Positions 17,967 to 26,034 are shown, counted from the first letter of the stretch. The stretch: DNA of 64,000 bases from Bradyrhizobium lablabi (GCF_900141755.1 NZ_LT670844.1:5552501-5616500), one strand, 5' to 3'. Numbers and translations are program-made. Notes: generated by a model not told the origin, from the letters alone.

Positions 17967-18172
17967 CTCGTATTCTCCCCCGGCAAAGTCGAAACTCGGT
18001 TACGGCTTTCGCATGGCACTGGGCCTAGCTCCGAATGCTGTCCCCCGCAAGATCGGGGACCGCCAGCGACAAGGGCGGTGCTCGCCCCTGGAGCACGAGC
18101 CATGCGAGCGGGTGGGTTGAGATTGCCGCAAAGTACGGCCACAATCGGGCTTGCCTCGCACCAATCCCCATC

Positions 18173-18631
18173 ATGATGCTGACCTTTGAAGATTTCCCGC
18201 CCGGCCATTTCGGCACATTCGGACCGCGCCATGTCACGCGCGAAGAGATACTCGGCTTTGCCGCAGAGTTCGATCCGCAGCCGATGCATCTCGATGAGGA
18301 GTTAGCCTCGCGCTCGATGCTCAAGGGCCTCTCGGGTTCGGGCTGGCATCTGTGCTCGATCATGATGCGGATGATGGTCGACGGCTTTGTCGGCCGCAGC
18401 GCCTCGCTGGGCTCGCCCGGTGTCAACGAAGTGCGCTGGCTGGCGCCGCTTCGTCCTGGCGACGATCTCACGCTCGATGTCGAGGTCACGGAGGCGAGGG
18501 TCTCGCGCAGCCGGCCCGGGACCGGCATCGTGATGTTCAAGAGCGTGGTCAGCAACGCGGCAGGGCAGGCGCTGTGCGAAATGGTCTCGCCGATCATCAT
18601 GGCGCGGCGCAAAGCGGAGCAGGCGGGCTGA
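18173..18631 (+). CDS. MaoC family dehydratase (R-specific enoyl-CoA hydratase-like), gene 1
   Basis: 152 aa hot-dog fold protein. MaoC proteins hydrate enoyl-CoA in fatty-acid breakdown and related paths. Hydratase region: EEILGFAAEFDPQPMHLDEE with the conserved Asp and His, then GLSGSGWHLCSIMMRMM. An ATG lies at both 18173 and 18176; no strong ribosome site decides. Its TGA overlaps the ATG of the next gene by one base. The pair may work as a heterodimer (inference). Confidence 0.86.
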   Translation: MMLTFEDFPPGHFGTFGPRHVTREEILGFAAEFDPQPMHLDEELASRSMLKGLSGSGWHLCSIMMRMMVDGFVGRSASLGSPGVNEVRWLAPLRPGDDLTLDVEVTEARVSRSRPGTGIVMFKSVVSNAAGQALCEMVSPIIMARRKAEQAG

Positions 18632-19113
18632 TGTGGTTCTTCGAGGACATCAAGGTTGGGCAGCGGCGCGAAGTGGGATCGTTCACCTTCACCGCCGACG
18701 CAATCAAGAAATTCGCGGCGCAATTCGACCCGCAGCGCTTCCATCTCGACGAGGAGGAAGGCAGAAAATCGCTGTTCGGCGGGCTTGCCGCATCCGGCTG
18801 GCATGTCGGGTCGGTCTGCATGAAGCTGTTGGTCGCCGACGGCCAGCGCCTGTCGGCGGAGGCCGCGGCGCGCGGCGAGAAGCTTGGGATCTGGGGACCG
18901 TCGCCCGGGTTTCGCGAACTGCGCTGGATCAAGCCGGTGCTCGCCGGCGACACCATCAGCTTTGCCAGCGAGGTCGAGCAGTTGCGCATCTCGGAACAGC
19001 GTCCCGAGTGGGGCATCCTGCAAGTCCGCAACACCGGCACCAACCAGCGCGGCGAATTGGCGTTCTCGGTGCTGGCGACGGCGTTCGTGCCACTGCGGAA
19101 CAGCAATCCCTAG
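18631..19113 (+). CDS. MaoC family dehydratase, gene 2
   Basis: 160 aa, paralogue of the gene just before it: FEDIKVGQRREVGSFTFT, then AIKKFAAQFDPQRFHLDEEE with the hydratase Asp/His and GGLAASGWHVGSVCMKLL. Start fixed by the TGATG overlap with the upstream stop. Both halves keep the catalytic motif, so this is a duplication rather than one active and one inactive half. Confidence 0.86.
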   Translation: MWFFEDIKVGQRREVGSFTFTADAIKKFAAQFDPQRFHLDEEEGRKSLFGGLAASGWHVGSVCMKLLVADGQRLSAEAAARGEKLGIWGPSPGFRELRWIKPVLAGDTISFASEVEQLRISEQRPEWGILQVRNTGTNQRGELAFSVLATAFVPLRNSNP

Positions 19114-19185
19114 CGCGAGTGGAACCATCTCCGACGCTAACGCATTTTGAACCTTGTGCCTGCCATATTGCACGGAGGGGACAGA

Positions 19186-19344
19186 ATGCCGGGGATGACC
19201 ATGGCGGACCGCAACGGCCTGAAATTTGTCGGCTTTATCTTCGCAGCCGTGACCATCGTAGTAATGATCACCACCGCCATGGTGGTGATGGGCTATGCCG
19301 ACGGCGCCTATTCGCTTGAGGCGGTGGCCCTCGCCAGCCGATAA
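19186..19344 (+). CDS. Small single-pass membrane protein
   Basis: 52 aa with one membrane helix (VGFIFAAVTIVVMITTAMVV, about 13-32). Start at 19186 set by GGAGGGG 6 bases upstream; an in-frame ATG at 19147 lacks a site. Function unknown. Confidence 0.6.
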   Translation: MPGMTMADRNGLKFVGFIFAAVTIVVMITTAMVVMGYADGAYSLEAVALASR

Positions 19345-19373
19345 GTCAGGTTTCGCTAACCATAGCGGGAAAA

Positions 19374-19511
19374 TCAGCGGCTCCAGGCCAGCGCCAGCGC
19401 TGCGATCGCAAGTACCAATAGACCGATAAAGCGGAGCATGATGGTGCCCATCCGGGGCGGCGCGGTCCGCAACGGTATAGGATCGGTATTGTCAGGCCGT
19501 ATGCTCTTCAT
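19374..19511 (-). CDS. Small membrane protein (45 aa), easily missed
   Basis: A 46-codon frame, ATG at 19511 to TGA at 19374. Begins MKSIRPDNTDPIPLRTAP and ends in one hydrophobic helix (FIGLLVLAIAALALAW) capped by SR. A soluble polar N-terminus plus a single C-terminal helix is the shape of a tail-anchored small protein. A weak GGGGA lies about 10 bases upstream. Convergent with the 52-aa membrane protein. Function unknown. Confidence 0.5.
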   Translation of the reverse strand: MKSIRPDNTDPIPLRTAPPRMGTIMLRFIGLLVLAIAALALAWSR

Positions 19512-19616
19512 AAAGACGTGTCCCCGCCGAGGTGATGGATGCCTGTCCTTGGTCGCGGCGAAGGCCCGGTAAGTTCAAATCGATTGCACCCATGCTCGGC
19601 ACTGGCGTCCATCATG

Positions 19617-19717
19617 GTCATGCCCCGCGAAAGCGGGGCATCCAGTACGCCGTGCGGCTCGTTAACGAATCGCGACGGCGGAGTCTACTGGATCACCCGC
19701 TTGCGCGGGTGATGACG
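19617..19717. repeat. REP-C palindromic repeat
   Basis: GTCATGCCCCGCGAAAGCGG GGCATCCAGTACGCC ... CTACTGGATCACCCGCTTGC GCGGGTGATGACG: two hairpins joined by complementary CCAGTA / TACTGG. Confidence 0.8.
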
Positions 19718-19737
19718 TTCAGTAGCTGGGAGCGAGC

Positions 19738-20160
19738 TCAGCTGTTGCGCAGGCCGTCGGCGGTGCGTTTCCACTGCGTGACGTTGTCGGCGATCATGCG
19801 GGTGGACTTCATCGCGGCCTGGCTGAGCTGGGCGTAACCGGAAATCTCGCGCTGCACGCGCTGGCCTTCGGCGTGCAGCAGGTCGCGCAAGCTTTCCAGC
19901 TCCGAAATCAGGTTTTCGATTTCCGCAAGCGAGGTCCCGGCGACGCGCTGAATCAGCGAATTGACGTTGTTGACGGTGGCCTCCGCGCTCTGCTCCACCG
20001 CCGTCTCGGCGCTAGCCGCCACGCCGGACGCCGCCGGACGGCGCAGATAGGCGACGTCGTTGCGGACGAAGTCGCGGATGCCGTCCTCGACCTCGGCGAC
20101 CGCGGCGAAGTTCGGATCCTCTTCAGCTGATTCAATCTTTTCAGAACGAATGGCATTCAT
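19738..20160 (-). CDS. Coiled-coil protein of unknown function, phasin-like
   Basis: 140 aa, almost all helical: VNNVNSLIQRVAGTSLAEIE and LISELESLRDLLHAEGQRVQ are good coiled-coil stretches, and the end SQAAMKSTRMIADNVTQWKR has phasin-like amphipathic character. No signal peptide or membrane helix. Phasin is only a suggestion from composition. Confidence 0.6.
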   Translation of the reverse strand: MNAIRSEKIESAEEDPNFAAVAEVEDGIRDFVRNDVAYLRRPAASGVAASAETAVEQSAEATVNNVNSLIQRVAGTSLAEIENLISELESLRDLLHAEGQRVQREISGYAQLSQAAMKSTRMIADNVTQWKRTADGLRNS

Positions 20161-20311
20161 CGGCTATTCCCCTGTTTCGCGAGTGATGCGAGCGCGGATG
20201 TCCCCCGCACGACGAAAGTTAAGCAGCCCCATCAGGGCTGCCGATTTTGACCGCATCGCGGCCAATATGCGGCAATGCGCGATCTTTCCTTCGGAATTGG
20301 CGGGAAACCGC

Positions 20312-21220
20312 TTACCAGCTGCGCTTGAATCCGGCGGTGAGGCTCTTGTTGGTGACGCCTTGCGGTGTCTCGCCGACGGTCGCCGAGACGCTGACGCCGT
20401 CGAACAATTTCTGCTCGGCGCCGACCTTGCGCAGCCATTTGTCGTCGGTGGTCGACAGCGTCTGGCCGGCAATGAAACTGGTGCCGCTGTCGCCGATGCT
20501 CAGTTTCGCCGATTGTTCGGTCTGATAATTCCGCACCGGGTGGGCGGCGGCGATGCCGGGCACCGGCACGATGCCCTGCTGGGTGACGTTGTAGCCGTTC
20601 TGCAAGGTGAGCGAATATTGCTCGCCGAGCGGCAACGACTTGCTCAAGGAGGTGCCGAGCTTGCTCTGCTCCTGTCCGGGGTCGACGCGGGCTTCGACCG
20701 CGGTCTTGTCCCAGATCGAGCCGACGCCGGGGGCGGTGACCGCAGCCCAGGCCGAGCCGCCGGATTGCGGGTCGTTGCCGCCATTGCTGGCTTTTTCGGC
20801 CAAAAGCTCCGACATCGTTGACGGCTGTCGCGCTACCGTCATGTCGGCGCCGATCCGTGTGTCCCAGAACGTCGATACTGGCTGCTTCACCGATACCCCG
20901 GCCGCGCCATTCGGCTTGTTGTTGGACGACCACGACATTTCGCTGTTGCCACCGGCTTTCGGCGCAGTCCGCGCCTTCGACGCCGGACTGGCGGAAAGCG
21001 TCGACGCATCGACATTGAGCTGGCTCCAGTCGAGCTCCAGATCGTTGATGTCGGCGTCCTTGATGTCAGCGTCCTTGGCGTCGGGATCGGCGGCTTCCGC
21101 CGCCGGCATATCCGGATTTTTATCGGCCGGCACCGTCTGCGCGTGCGCCGGCAGTACCAAGCAAAGACCGGCAGCCAGCGTCAGCAGCGCCGCCCGCCCG
21201 TATCGCGTCCTGGAAATCAT
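20312..21220 (-). CDS. Secreted, probable outer-membrane beta-strand protein of unknown function
   Basis: 302 aa with a signal peptide (ALLTLAAGLCLVLPAHAQ, cut near residue 28), a long polar Asp/Ala-rich linker with a DIKDADI repeat, then a C-terminal half of alternating beta-type segments (SKLGTSLSKSLPLGEQYSLT, AKLSIGDSGTSFIAGQTLST) ending in Trp (FKRSW). A terminal aromatic residue and amphipathic strands suggest outer-membrane insertion (inference). Start at 21220 follows a GGGCGGGG site; an ATG at 21298 is in frame but runs through polar sequence. Confidence 0.7.
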   Translation of the reverse strand: MISRTRYGRAALLTLAAGLCLVLPAHAQTVPADKNPDMPAAEAADPDAKDADIKDADINDLELDWSQLNVDASTLSASPASKARTAPKAGGNSEMSWSSNNKPNGAAGVSVKQPVSTFWDTRIGADMTVARQPSTMSELLAEKASNGGNDPQSGGSAWAAVTAPGVGSIWDKTAVEARVDPGQEQSKLGTSLSKSLPLGEQYSLTLQNGYNVTQQGIVPVPGIAAAHPVRNYQTEQSAKLSIGDSGTSFIAGQTLSTTDDKWLRKVGAEQKLFDGVSVSATVGETPQGVTNKSLTAGFKRSW

Positions 21221-21292
21221 GACCCCGCCCGCATTCCTGATAAGCAACTTTGCGTGCACATCGGCGCAAAATTGTGGCGGGGTTTTGTAACT

Positions 21293-21418
21293 CGTCATGG
21301 CCGGGCATAGCCGTCCGAAGGACGGCGTCGCTTCTGCTCGCCTATGTCCCGGCCATCCACGTCTTACTTTTCATTGGCAGCCAAGACGTGGATGCCCGGC
21401 ACAAGGCCGGGCATGACG
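21293..21418. repeat. REP-B palindromic repeat
   Basis: CGTCATGGCCGGGCATAGCC ... GATGCCCGGCACAAGGCCGG GCATGACG, with the shared inner block inverted relative to the copy at 16273. Confidence 0.8.
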
Positions 21419-21445
21419 AGCTTGACTATGAGACGCCTGAAAAAA

Positions 21446-21886
21446 TCAGACGGCCGAGGCGATCTTCGGCAGATGGATCGGGCGCCCGAGCGCCTGCTCC
21501 ACCAGGTCGAAGGTGTCGACCAAGACCTTCATGCTGAGCAGCCGGCCGGCCTTGAACTGCGCGAAATGGGCGAGCCGCAGGCTGATCGGCTTGCTCGAAT
21601 CCAGCATGGTCAGCGAATAGCGCAGCATCGAAGACGCGGAGTCCACGCCCAGCAAGATGGTCTCGCGGTCGAAGCGGCGGACGCGGATGTTGTCGGCGAT
21701 CTGCCGGATCACCTCGAGCACGGCTTCCTTGCCGCGGCGCGCGCCGAGAAAGGGAAACATGTCGATCGGGCCGTAGATCGCCCAATCGACATCGTCGTCG
21801 ATCAAGGCTTCGATGTCGTCGAAGTGGCGCTCGTTGATCGCGCGATGCAACGCGCGCGAGAAACGCCAGAGGCTGTGCTCTGTCAT
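21446..21886 (-). CDS. NTF2-like (SnoaL-type) protein 1
   Basis: 146 aa cone-shaped NTF2 fold: HRAINERHFDDIEALIDDDV, then VDWAIYGPIDMFPFLGARRG and a C-terminal LLSMKVLVDTFDLVEQALGR. Such proteins can be isomerases, hydrolases or ligand carriers; nothing shows which. The closing motif DTFDLVEQ is shared with the two other NTF2-like genes at 22433 and 22937, so the three are paralogues on the same strand. Confidence 0.82.
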   Translation of the reverse strand: MTEHSLWRFSRALHRAINERHFDDIEALIDDDVDWAIYGPIDMFPFLGARRGKEAVLEVIRQIADNIRVRRFDRETILLGVDSASSMLRYSLTMLDSSKPISLRLAHFAQFKAGRLLSMKVLVDTFDLVEQALGRPIHLPKIASAV

Positions 21887-22079
21887 GCTGTTTCCGTTCC
21901 TGATCTGGCTTTGCGAATCAGCAAACGGCCCCCACCGGCGTCATCATCGACGCCCGGCCTGGATGCTGCACTTTCAATATGAGGCTTCACATAGCGCGGT
22001 TCGGTGGAAAAGCAACGCGCAATTTTGCATCGCACAATTGCGGATCGGTTCAGCCGATTCAACGATTGGCTGTGCCGAT

Positions 22080-22346
22080 TTAGCGGTCGCGCCGGCGCGC
22101 GGGCTCGCGCTCGATGGCGATCTCGGCATCGCGGATCGCGATCACCCCGAACAAGAGCGCGCCGCCGAGCCCGCCGATCGCAGCCCCGAGCGGCATGAAG
22201 GTGAAGAACACCAGCATTCCGCTATAGCCTTCAAAGCTCGTGGTATTGAAGATCTCGACCCAGGCGAGCCCGGCGCCGATGCCGAGCGCGGCGCCGCCGA
22301 GCGCGCCCAATAGCAGACCAAGCAGCACGAGCAACGCAATTTTCAT
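22080..22346 (-). CDS. Small glycine-rich membrane protein
   Basis: 88 aa, two hydrophobic segments rich in Gly (ALLVLLGLLLGALGGAALGI and FFTFMPLGAAIGGLGGALLF) and a basic C-terminus EREPARRRDR. The start MKIALLV at 22346 is chosen because translation from the ATG at 22436 would add a polar, unlikely N-terminus. It lies between NTF2-like genes 1 and 2 on the same strand. Function unknown. Confidence 0.65.
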   Translation of the reverse strand: MKIALLVLLGLLLGALGGAALGIGAGLAWVEIFNTTSFEGYSGMLVFFTFMPLGAAIGGLGGALLFGVIAIRDAEIAIEREPARRRDR

Positions 22347-22432
22347 GGATGTATCTTCGCCCTCAGCGGTCCCAAAGCCCCGTGATTGGTCGCAAGCGGG
22401 GACGGGATGGTTCAACGTGGAGACGAAATAAA

Positions 22433-22888
22433 TCACCGCGCCAGGGCGTCGCGCACGCGGACGGCGAAGCTATCGGTCAGGTCCTGGCCCAACAGCTGCT
22501 GGACCAGATCGAACGAATCGAAGAACGAGCGGTGGTTGAGGATGCGCCCGCCGCGGAAGGTGAAGAACTCCGCGACGTTGAGCTGCAGCACGCGGTTGTC
22601 GTTGCCCTTGCGCAAGGTGATCTGCTGGATGGTTGCGACCTTGTCGCCGTCGATGGCCAGGAACCTGATGTCGTACTTGCGGCTTGAATAGCGCCTCTGC
22701 TGGGTCCGGATCATTTCCTTGATCCAGTCCTTGCCGCGCTTGTGGCCGAGGTGCGGGAACAGTTCGATCGGCGCATAGGTGATGCTGTCGAAATCGTCGT
22801 CGCAGCAGGCCATGGCGGTGTCGGCGTCGCCGGAATAATACGCATCGAGAAACTTCAGCACGCGCTGCCGGTGAAGCTCCCTGACCAT
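22433..22888 (-). CDS. NTF2-like (SnoaL-type) protein 2
   Basis: 151 aa. VLKFLDAYYSGDADTAMACC, then FDSITYAPIELFPHLGHKRG and the shared tail DSFDLVQQLLGQDL. Closer to the gene at 22937 than to the one at 21446 (same opening RQRVLxFLDxxYS). Enzymatic role unknown. Confidence 0.82.
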   Translation of the reverse strand: MVRELHRQRVLKFLDAYYSGDADTAMACCDDDFDSITYAPIELFPHLGHKRGKDWIKEMIRTQQRRYSSRKYDIRFLAIDGDKVATIQQITLRKGNDNRVLQLNVAEFFTFRGGRILNHRSFFDSFDLVQQLLGQDLTDSFAVRVRDALAR

Positions 22889-22936
22889 TGCTTTACCCCG
22901 CCGGTATCGGGCCGCGATCGCATTGTCTGACGCCGA

Positions 22937-23386
22937 CTAGACCCTGTCGGACTTGCCGGCGGTCAGATCCGCCACGACGTCGCGTTCGAGCACCTGCTGA
23001 ACCAGATCGAAAGTATCCAGCACCTCGCGGATCTGCGCGATGCGGCCGTCGCGAAGGGTGTAAAAGGCCGCGAAGTCGAATTGCACGATCCGGTCGTTGC
23101 TGCTCTTGCGGAAATACACGCGGATGATCGCCGCGACCTTGTCATCCTCGGCGACGATGATCGGCACCTCGTAGCGCATGCTGGAATAGCGTGCGTGGAT
23201 GGTCTGCCACATCTGCCTGACCTCGGCCTTGCCGTGGTGCTGGCTCATATGCGGCAGGATATCGATCGGCGCGTTGGCGAGGAATTCGATGTCATCGCTG
23301 CAGTAGGCAAGCGCGCCCTCTGTATCGCGGGAATAGAACGTGTCGAGAAAATTCAGCACGCGCTGCCGGGGAATATCCGCTGCCAT
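22937..23386 (-). CDS. NTF2-like (SnoaL-type) protein 3
   Basis: 149 aa. RQRVLNFLDTFYSRDTEGAL, then IEFLANAPIDILPHMSQHHG and the shared tail DTFDLVQQVLERDV. GGAGG lies 5 bases before the ATG at 23386. First of three related genes transcribed leftwards; the gap to the next is only 48 bases, so they form an operon at least in part. Confidence 0.83.
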   Translation of the reverse strand: MAADIPRQRVLNFLDTFYSRDTEGALAYCSDDIEFLANAPIDILPHMSQHHGKAEVRQMWQTIHARYSSMRYEVPIIVAEDDKVAAIIRVYFRKSSNDRIVQFDFAAFYTLRDGRIAQIREVLDTFDLVQQVLERDVVADLTAGKSDRV

Positions 23387-23668
23387 TTTGCCTCCGCCGG
23401 TGTTTGGCCCAAGTAGCGCTGCCGGTTCCATTGTGAACCGAAACGCGCCGGGATCAATTGGCAAAAAGGTCGCTCTTGTTTGACGTCCGCAGGCGGCCAG
23501 CGGTTCACAACCAGGAGGTGTAGCTTTGGCGCGGCACTCAATCGTGCTGCGCGGTGCGATGACGCCCTGCCTGTGGCGGAATTTCCATTGGCTTCCGCCC
23601 CCGCTGCCGGTAAATGCTGCGCTCGCACCGAGGCCGGGCGGGCGGCGCAACAGGACAGGGCAAACCCC
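23387..23668. other. Intergenic region, divergent NTF2-like 3 / isochorismatase-like
   Basis: About 280 bases. It holds an AGGAGG at about 23512 with no good start codon after it, and CCGGTTCCATTGTGAACCG near 23430, an imperfect inverted repeat that could be an operator. I see no gene. Confidence 0.35.
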
Positions 23669-24319
23669 ATGAAGCAGGCTTTTGGCATCGATGTGCCGCA
23701 AACGCTTGGCGACGTCTGCGATCGGTCGCGGCTGGCGCTGGTGGTCTATGACATGCAGGCCGGCATCGTCAGTCAGTTGCAGGGCGCCGACGCCGTGACG
23801 GCGCGGGTCGCGCGCGTGCTCGAGGCGTCGCGCTCGGCGGGCCTGCGGGTGTTCTTCACCCGCCATATGTCGCTGCCGAAGGAGTTGATGGGCGCGTTCC
23901 AATACCGCATGGCGATGGCGTGGCAGCGGACCGACGATCCCGCCAAGGTCGAGCCGTGGTTCCTGCGGGACTCGCCGGGCTTTGCGATTGTGCCGGAACT
24001 TGCGCCGCGGCCGAGCGAGGCGATCTTCGACAAGCTCGCGATGTCGGCGTTTGAGGGCACGCCGCTTTCGTTCGCGCTGCGCGATTGCGGCATCACGGCG
24101 GTGGCGCTCGCCGGCATCGCGATGGAAATCGGCATCGAGCCGACCGCGCGCCACGCCGCCGATCTCGGCATCATCCCGGTCGTGATCGAGGACGCCTGCG
24201 GCGCCGGCCACGCCGACGCCGCGCAACGCTCCTGCGAGGCGCTGCACTTCGCCGGCGATGCCATCATGACCGACACCGAGGCGTTTTGCGCGGCGGTGGG
24301 CGAGATCGGGAGAAGCTAG
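23669..24319 (+). CDS. Isochorismatase-fold (cysteine hydrolase family) protein lacking the catalytic Cys
   Basis: 216 aa. The fold is clear: VVYDMQAGIV with Asp28, IFDKLAMSAF with Lys122, and AGIAMEIGIEPTARHAADLG. In active family members this last motif reads GVATDxCVxxTARDA, with the nucleophilic Cys; here Gly155 stands in that place. The Asp and Lys of the triad are kept. So it is either a non-hydrolytic binding protein or uses another chemistry. Ribosome site weak; the start is the first reasonable Met. Confidence 0.82.
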   Translation: MKQAFGIDVPQTLGDVCDRSRLALVVYDMQAGIVSQLQGADAVTARVARVLEASRSAGLRVFFTRHMSLPKELMGAFQYRMAMAWQRTDDPAKVEPWFLRDSPGFAIVPELAPRPSEAIFDKLAMSAFEGTPLSFALRDCGITAVALAGIAMEIGIEPTARHAADLGIIPVVIEDACGAGHADAAQRSCEALHFAGDAIMTDTEAFCAAVGEIGRS

Positions 24320-24341
24320 GGTCTGGGCCGGACCGCGGCCT

Positions 24342-24437
24342 CGTGGTTCGAGACGCGCGGCGTTGCCGCGCTCCTCACCATGAGGGTCCTAGACCTCATC
24401 CTGAGGAGCGGCCACTTGGCCGCGTCTCGAAGGATGT
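24342..24437. repeat. REP-E repeat (CCTCATCCTGAGGAGC type)
   Basis: GTGGTTCGAGACGCGCGG ... CCTCATCCTGAGGAGCGGCC ... CGCGTCTCGAAGGATG; the outer arms GAGACGCG and CGCGTCTC pair. Single copy in this window. Confidence 0.7.
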
Positions 24438-24454
24438 AGCCACCGTAGCCAGCC

Positions 24455-24598
24455 TCAGCCCTTCTTGCCCATCGAACCCTGCCCGACGGCCACCTTGCCG
24501 GACGAGTATGGCGAGGGCGCAGCCCCGCCCTTCTTGATGTTCTTGTCGGCCTTCGGTTTCTTCTTTTCCTTGTTGCTGCGCATCTGACCCTTGGCCAT
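24455..24598 (-). CDS. Small basic conserved protein (47 aa)
   Basis: Very basic and Lys-rich: MAKGQMRSNKEKKKPKADKN followed by a short Gly/Ser tail ending GSMGKKG. GGAGA lies 6 bases before the ATG. I recall near-identical small proteins across Rhizobiales; their role is unknown, and the charge suggests nucleic-acid or ribosome binding (inference only). Confidence 0.7.
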   Translation of the reverse strand: MAKGQMRSNKEKKKPKADKNIKKGGAAPSPYSSGKVAVGQGSMGKKG

Positions 24599-24698
24599 GG
24601 CGTGTCTCCATTGCGCCCGGTTGAAAGATTTTGGCGCGCGATGAAGATAGCAAATCGGCGGGCGTTTGTATGCGCGGTGTACGCACCCCAAACTCAGC

Positions 24699-24839
24699 CG
24701 TCGTGCCCCGGCTTGACCGGGGCATCCAGTACGCCGCGGCCTCTCGGATCCATCACTACCGCCTCTGGAATACTGGATCGCCCGGTCATAGGCGAGCGGA
24801 AGCGACGCCGTCCTTCGGACGGCTATGCCGGGCGACGAC
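24699..24839. repeat. REP-C/REP-B mosaic repeat
   Basis: CGTCGTGCCCCGGCTTGACC GGGGCATCCAGTACGCC ... ATACTGGATCGCCCG, then the GGAAGCGACGCCGTCCTTCG block of REP-B, closing CGGGCGACGAC. Shows that the two families exchange modules. Confidence 0.75.
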
Positions 24840-24864
24840 AGTGGTGGGTGCTGCGCGAACCAAG

Positions 24865-24889
24865 GGAACCGTCGTACCCGCCATCCGTT
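24865..24889 (+). promoter_or_regulatory. EcfG-type general stress response promoter
   Basis: GGAAC at 24865-24869, exactly 16 bases, CGTT at 24886-24889: the consensus of the EcfG/PhyR-controlled stress sigma factor of alphaproteobacteria. Transcription would begin near 24897, 25 bases before the ATG of the downstream small secreted protein, which has its own AGGAG. Confidence 0.6.
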
Positions 24890-24922
24890 AACGACACGAA
24901 CCCTTCCAGGAGATCTCGCGTC

Positions 24923-25180
24923 ATGAAAACCTCAGCCGCCGCTTTCGCCCTCGCCGCTCTCGCGCTGGCGTCAACCTCGCAAGCCGATGCCAAGGGCTGC
25001 CTGAAAGGCGCCGCGGTCGGCGGCGTCGCCGGCCACTATGCCGGCCATCACGGCGTGCTCGGCGCAGCCGCCGGCTGCCTCTACGGCCGCCACCGCGCCA
25101 AGGAGCAGGAGCGGCAGCCGCAGGGCCAGTCGCCGGCCGCGCAGCAAAACCCGCCGCCGGCCGGACAGGAAAAGATGTGA
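24923..25180 (+). CDS. Small exported glycine-zipper-like protein
   Basis: 85 aa. Signal peptide (AAAFALAALALASTSQADA, cut near residue 23), then CLKGAAVGGVAGHYAGHHGV LGAAAGCLYG, a glycine-zipper-like segment with two Cys that could form a disulfide, and a Gln/Pro-rich tail. Start fixed by AGGAG 9 bases upstream. It has an EcfG-type promoter in front, so it is probably part of the general stress response. Molecular role unknown. Confidence 0.75.
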   Translation: MKTSAAAFALAALALASTSQADAKGCLKGAAVGGVAGHYAGHHGVLGAAAGCLYGRHRAKEQERQPQGQSPAAQQNPPPAGQEKM

Positions 25181-25276
25181 GGGCCGTCCGTCATTCCGGG
25201 GCGCGCGACGCGCGAACCCGGAATCCATGGCGCGCTCCGCAAAACTCGCTTCACGTTTCAAACAGCCGCCTCCGCC

Positions 25277-25398
25277 CGTCATTGCGAGCGAAGCGACGTG
25301 TCCGCCGTAGCTCGAAGAGCGAAGGCGGAAGCAATCCAGCTTTCTCGCCGAGAAAGAGAAAGCTGGATTGCTTCGTCGCTTCGCTCCTCGCAATGACG
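25277..25398. repeat. REP-A palindromic repeat
   Basis: CGTCATTGCGAGCGAAGCGA ... GCTTCGCTCCTCGCAATGACGG. It lies directly beside the long dispersed element, as REP-A also does at copy 1. Confidence 0.85.
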
Positions 25399-25405
25399 GC
25401 GTACC

Positions 25406-25970
25406 CAGATACGACTTCGCGATCCCGCGGCGCGATGCGCCCGAGTTGTGCATGAACTTTCCGCCCTTTGAGGGCGTGGGGAATGCCGGGCGCCGATGCA
25501 CCCGCAGCCGCGCGTGTAGTGTAGTAAACACGCGCGTTAGTCACCACGAGTCCACCGGAACAACCCGGCATTCCCGCACGCAATGGTTTTAACGGCTTAC
25601 TTCGTGCTCTCCCCGGTGATCGGGCTTTCTTGTCACCGTCGCCTGCGGATTAAAGGTCTTGTCCGCCCGGTCGGGCTCGCAACACCACCGCAGACTTGAC
25701 GCCGGCGTCGAGGCGTCAGGACCACACGATTTTGCCGTCCGCGAAAGCGCCGTTCGTCTGCGCACCCTCTGATCGCTCACAGGCCTCATCGGCCCGCCCT
25801 GAAATCAAACCATGCGCGGGCACTGCCGCGTCCACCGCATCCCATCCCAACGTTCGTGACGATGGCCAACGCCCCTCCTCGGGACGGGATAGCGAATCAT
25901 ATAGCTTGGTTTTCATTTCGGAAAAACAGAAATATTTTTGCAAAAGGGACTGGACAGCCGATTACCAGAC
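25406..25970 (-). repeat. Long dispersed repeat element, copy 2 (inverted)
   Basis: Reverse-strand relative of 1464-1950. On the minus strand it runs from GTCCAGTCCCTTTTGCAAAA at the right end to CGCGATCGCG-like sequence at the left. It contains a 75-codon frame (25716-25943, minus) beginning MQKYFCFSEMKTKLYDSLSR. I recall this frame being annotated repeatedly as a hypothetical protein in Bradyrhizobium; copy 1 does not keep it open. With the REP-A copy it fills the 850-base gap before the accessory restriction genes. Confidence 0.7.
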
Positions 25971-26034
25971 AGCGGCACTGATTTGCCCGTCGGGCAATCA
26001 GCGTGCGATCCCGGGTAGGAATACCGGCGATCGC

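Noticed and set aside
25716..25943. 75-codon frame inside the long dispersed element as a gene
   Set aside because: The other copy of the element in this window does not keep the frame open, so it is more likely part of a repeat.
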